Assembly: GCF_004117075.1 (NCBI RefSeq)
Contig: NZ_CP026721.1
Coordinates: 992,001-1,056,000 of the forward strand
Length of the DNA: 64,000 nt
Reading direction: 5' to 3'
From: Fervidobacterium changbaicum
GTDB taxonomy: Bacteria; Thermotogota; Thermotogae; Thermotogales; Fervidobacteriaceae
The translations under genes were made by a program, and so were the position numbers. Of this stretch, positions 61,289 through 64,000 are shown in pieces. Position 1 is the first letter of the stretch, and each line of letters begins with the position of its first letter. The notes under the pieces were generated by a model. That model ran no database searches. It saw nothing but the letters and a program-made list of their open reading frames with translations, and was not told where the DNA came from.

Positions 61289-62143
61289 ATGTCTTTGCGA
61301 TTAGTAAAAATCCTTCCAAAATTCCGCCCAATGGTCTGGGGGAATTCTGAACTAAACAAAAAATTCGACCTTCCAGTATCCGAAACAACTCAACCAATTG
61401 GAGAAATCTGGCTTCTTTCCGGCCATCCATTGTACGAAACCATCTTGGAAACCGGTTTAACGATTAACCAATTTGGACAGAACCTGTACAACAACAAATA
61501 TCCTCGCTTTCCTATTTTAATCAAACTCGTTTCCACAAATCAATGGCTCAGTGTTCAAGTTCACCCAGATGACTCTTTTGCGCGCAACGTGGAAAACGAA
61601 CCGTGGGGAAAAAGTGAGGCATGGTACTTCTTAACAGATGGAGAATTTGCCGTGTGCGAAGATGTGGAAAAAATGAAAGAATACATAAATTCTGGGCGTA
61701 TTAATCATCTTAATGAAGCACTCACCTTTGTGAAGGTTAAAAAAGGCACTTTTGTAAACATCCCAGCTGGTACTGTCCACGCACTTGGTCCCAACAGCAC
61801 TGTTATCGAAGTCCAGCAATCATCCGATTTGACTTACCGCATATACGACTGGGGCAGACCGAGGGAAACACACTTAGAAAAAGCTTTACAAGCTAGTAAA
61901 AGTATCTCATTGAGTGAGATCGTCTTTGAAAGTACCGATTCACTCAAAACACCGTACTTTTACATGAAAAAATATCTATCTCATATCGACATAGACGAAA
62001 ATAAAATCATGGTGCACATACCCTTTGAAATCTCAAAAGACTACCATGCTACATTAATAATCAACGAAAACAACAAATCAGACAAATCTCAACTCAAGAT
62101 GTTCGGTGATGGACTCTTCATAACAAATTTTGTCTCACTCTAA
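61289..62143 (+). CDS. manA: Class I mannose-6-phosphate isomerase, short cupin type
   Basis: ManA interconverts fructose-6-phosphate and mannose-6-phosphate. The protein is 284 residues from ATG 61289, seven bases after AGGAGG. Metal ligands are visible: Gln and His in SVQVHPDDSFA, Glu in GKSEAWYFL, and His in IPAGTVHALG. KFRPMVWGNSEL and a loose second cupin half follow. It lacks the large helical insert of the E. coli enzyme, as in Bacillus ManA. A hairpin terminator lies eight bases after the stop. Confidence 0.9.
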   Translation: MSLRLVKILPKFRPMVWGNSELNKKFDLPVSETTQPIGEIWLLSGHPLYETILETGLTINQFGQNLYNNKYPRFPILIKLVSTNQWLSVQVHPDDSFARNVENEPWGKSEAWYFLTDGEFAVCEDVEKMKEYINSGRINHLNEALTFVKVKKGTFVNIPAGTVHALGPNSTVIEVQQSSDLTYRIYDWGRPRETHLEKALQASKSISLSEIVFESTDSLKTPYFYMKKYLSHIDIDENKIMVHIPFEISKDYHATLIINENNKSDKSQLKMFGDGLFITNFVSL

Positions 62144-62149
62144 AAAACA

Positions 62150-62178
62150 AAGCGGGCACGTTGCCCGCCTTGATTTTC
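62150..62178. terminator. Terminator between manA and acpP
   Basis: GCGGGCA and TGCCCGC pair around CGT. On the minus strand it is followed by TTTGTTTTTTA (ideal for acpP); on the plus strand by CTTGATTTT (weaker, for manA). Confidence 0.75.
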
Positions 62179-62189
62179 AGCTTCTTAAC

Positions 62190-62441
62190 TTACTCTCTGT
62201 CTTTCAACTTCTCTTGCAGCAAATCAACTATATCTTTTACCGTCATTAACTTTTCAATCTCATCGTCCTCGAGCTTGATTCCAAATTCGTCCTCAAAGAC
62301 CATAACCAAATCAAAAGCATCAAGAGAATCTGCTCCGAGGTCTTCAATCAGATGACTGTCTTCCTCGATATCTTCGATAGGAACGTTAAGCTTTTCGGAA
62401 ATAATTTCCGCAACCTTTTTGAAAAGTTCTTCTCTCTCCAT
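62190..62441 (-). CDS. acpP: Acyl carrier protein
   Basis: ACP carries growing fatty acids on a 4'-phosphopantetheine arm. The acidic 83-residue helical protein has the attachment site LGADSLDAFDL with Ser39. ATG 62441 follows AGGAGGG. A near-perfect promoter lies upstream at 62552-62580, fitting the high expression of this gene. No other fatty-acid genes are adjacent in the window. Confidence 0.96.
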   Translation of the reverse strand: MEREELFKKVAEIISEKLNVPIEDIEEDSHLIEDLGADSLDAFDLVMVFEDEFGIKLEDDEIEKLMTVKDIVDLLQEKLKDRE

Positions 62442-62551
62442 ATTTTGCTCCCTCCTAACCTACGAATATTTTTGGAATATTCTGACTGATCACAAAACTC
62501 GACAAAGCTCCAAGACAACTTTCCAAAAAAGAGAACGAATTTTCTTGGTAT

Positions 62552-62580
62552 ATTTTAATCAAACACATCGCCTTTGTCAA
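62552..62580 (-). promoter_or_regulatory. Strong promoter of acpP
   Basis: On the minus strand TTGACA (62575-62580), 17 bases, TAAAAT (62552-62557). The -35 box begins five bases after the pepF stop; the leader is about 100 bases. Confidence 0.8.
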
Positions 62581-62584
62581 TATT

Positions 62585-64000
62585 CTATTGCTCATTTCCC
62601 ATACCGATTAGTTCTTCGACAAGTCCATCTACGAATTCGAAAGCATTCTCCCAAAATCCTTCTTTACTCACGTCTATTCCCACTTTTTCAAGCAGTTCTT
62701 CCGGAGAATACCTTCCTCCACTCTCCAAAAGCTGCAAATATTTGCCTACAAACGCTTTTCCTTCCTCTAAGTATTTCTGATACAAAGCGATAACCAAACA
62801 CTGAGCGAAATTGTACGCGTATACATAGAACGGAGTTTCGTAAATGTGTGGTATCGAAGACCATTCATGGTTGTACCATTCCGGAATCTCGACAACATTT
62901 CCAAAGACTCTCTCAAGTTCCTCGTGGTATATTCCACTCAGCTCATCCCATCCTGCGTACCCATTCTTGCTTATCAACTCGTGCGCTCTAATCTCAAAGT
63001 TTGTAAACATGTTCTGCCTAAACGTTGTGGCAAAGATATCTTCTATCTTTGAAGCTATCAGTGCCATCTTCTCTTCCTTTGATAACTTCCTCTTAAGATT
63101 GTCGAATACCAAAAACTCCCCAAACACGGAAGCGAGTTCGGCAAGTGTAAGAGGTGTGTCGTGGTTGAAAAACGTCTGCTTTCTGGACAACATGCCGTGC
63201 AATCCATGACCAAGTTCGTGAGCAAGTGTCATAACATCGTACATGTTATTCGTGAAATTTGTCAGTACGTACGGTGGAAGCTTTGTCGTAGAGTATATAC
63301 AATAAGCTCCGCTCACTTTCCCTTTTCTCGGGTACAAATCTATCCGCTCTTCCTTGAAAAATCCCTCAACAACACTGCCAGCTTTTTCATCAAACGCATA
63401 GTAAGACTCAAGTATTATATCCCTCGCTTCTTCAAAAGTGAATTCCCTTTTCTTATTCGAAATCGGAGCATACACATCCGCCAAAGTCAGCTTTTCACCC
63501 AGCATCTTGGACTTCCAGTCGTAGTACTTCCTTAGAATTTCCGTCTTCTCGTTCGTCACAGCAATAAGCCTATCAACAACCTCATCACTCACTTCATTTG
63601 CAAAATTCATCATCGAGATAGGTTTTGGAAACCTTCTAAGCCTACTTTCCGTATCGTAATCTTTCACTACGAGGTTGTAAACTTCCGTCATCACTATCGA
63701 ATCTTCCTTAAACCTTTCAAAAAACACCCGCATCGCACGCTTACGTAAGTCACTATTAGTAGACCTTCTCAGTGCCTTTATCTCTTCCACGGTAAGAACC
63801 TTTTTCTCACCGTCAACCTCCAGCTCGAATGTATAAGAACTCTCCAGACGGCTGTGTATCTTAGCAATCCCGTCCCTTCTTGAAACCGAAGTGAGCGCAA
63901 GCACTTGCTCTGCATCTTTTGAAAGAAGGTGCTTTCTTCTCTCAATGATGCGTCTTATCAAGTGTTCGTAATTATCGTCGAATTTGATTACCTCTTCAAG
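62585..64000 (-). CDS. pepF: Oligoendopeptidase F, M3B family (partial, N-terminus beyond window)
   Basis: This is a cytoplasmic zinc metallopeptidase that degrades oligopeptides, fitting the peptide importer in this window. The 471 visible residues stay open to the window edge (LEEVIKFDDNYEHLIRR before the first in-window candidate start), and 100 or more residues are missing. The zinc site is AHELGHGLHGML (HExxH) with the later Glu in LTLAELASVFGEFL. The C-terminal motif TPFYVYAYNFAQCLVIALY is typical of PepF. Confidence 0.92.
   Translation of the reverse strand, partial: LEEVIKFDDNYEHLIRRIIERRKHLLSKDAEQVLALTSVSRRDGIAKIHSRLESSYTFELEVDGEKKVLTVEEIKALRRSTNSDLRKRAMRVFFERFKEDSIVMTEVYNLVVKDYDTESRLRRFPKPISMMNFANEVSDEVVDRLIAVTNEKTEILRKYYDWKSKMLGEKLTLADVYAPISNKKREFTFEEARDIILESYYAFDEKAGSVVEGFFKEERIDLYPRKGKVSGAYCIYSTTKLPPYVLTNFTNNMYDVMTLAHELGHGLHGMLSRKQTFFNHDTPLTLAELASVFGEFLVFDNLKRKLSKEEKMALIASKIEDIFATTFRQNMFTNFEIRAHELISKNGYAGWDELSGIYHEELERVFGNVVEIPEWYNHEWSSIPHIYETPFYVYAYNFAQCLVIALYQKYLEEGKAFVGKYLQLLESGGRYSPEELLEKVGIDVSKEGFWENAFEFVDGLVEELIGMGNEQ

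Noticed and set aside
1-64000. Search for CRISPR arrays, insertion sequences, prophage or integrases
   Set aside because: No evenly spaced repeats, transposase or integrase motifs, or long terminal inverted repeats were seen by eye.

Overview
The window looks like chromosome from a member of the Thermotogales, most likely Fervidobacterium or a close relative. The evidence is the AT-rich sequence with many GTG and TTG starts behind strong AGGAGG-type ribosome binding sites, Thermotoga-like versions of PurH, glycerate kinase and NrdD, class III (anaerobic) ribonucleotide reductase, and short tightly packed operons. The genus is an inference from protein style, not a database match. I see no insertion sequence, prophage, CRISPR array or rRNA. 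There is one tRNA gene (Thr, GGT).

Layout. 1-2785: a peptide-type ABC transporter on the minus strand (permease cut by the window edge, and its binding protein). 2786-7622: HD hydrolase, type III pantothenate kinase overlapping a radical SAM gene, a site-2-protease relative without its zinc histidines, and a small coiled-coil/ZapA-like pair. 7668-16843: a coupled housekeeping run murI-rapZ-yvcK-whiA-nrdR-greA-lysS, then two tandem exported SurA-like paralogues. 16911-20969: SDR, a seven-TM chemoreceptor-like protein, and a PurH whose transformylase half is degenerate. 20992-26682: an exported zinc phospholipase C/S1-P1 nuclease-like protein (minus), the YhaO/YhaN-like nuclease-ATPase pair, and galE. 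26749-33139: exported proteins of unknown role, a DUF438/hemerythrin/PAS sensor with a cupin, glycerate kinase, tsaB. 33165-38273: mutS facing nrdG-nrdD. 38527-44497: a complete branched-chain amino-acid ABC operon with two binding proteins. 44895-50720: coaBC, a propeller-like exported protein, CBS-ACT, scpA-scpB, a MoxR ATPase and a His-rich DUF1292 protein. 50809-54832: tRNA-Thr, PiT transporter, apt, pgi, coaE. 55361-62143: a run nadE, Mut7-C, histidine kinase, panD, FapA-like, manA. 62190-64000: acpP and a partial oligoendopeptidase F.

How the genes fit together. Four steps of CoA synthesis (panD, coaX, coaBC, coaE) are scattered over four loci, with acpP nearby as a user of the phosphopantetheine arm. 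nrdR sits in the murI-lysS run, and two well-matched NrdR boxes lie in front of nrdG-nrdD, so repressor and target are both in view. The two ABC systems show uptake of peptides and amino acids, fitting a fermentative peptide and sugar user (pgi, galE, manA, glycerate kinase).

No wholly new multi-gene system stands out. The most unusual items are the PurH with a ruined transformylase site, the site-2-protease homologue with REFFR in place of HExxH, the NrdG with a CX5CX2C cluster motif, a terminator-like hairpin early in scpA, a perfect operator-like palindrome before the hemerythrin gene, and a leader hairpin in front of the branched-chain operon.
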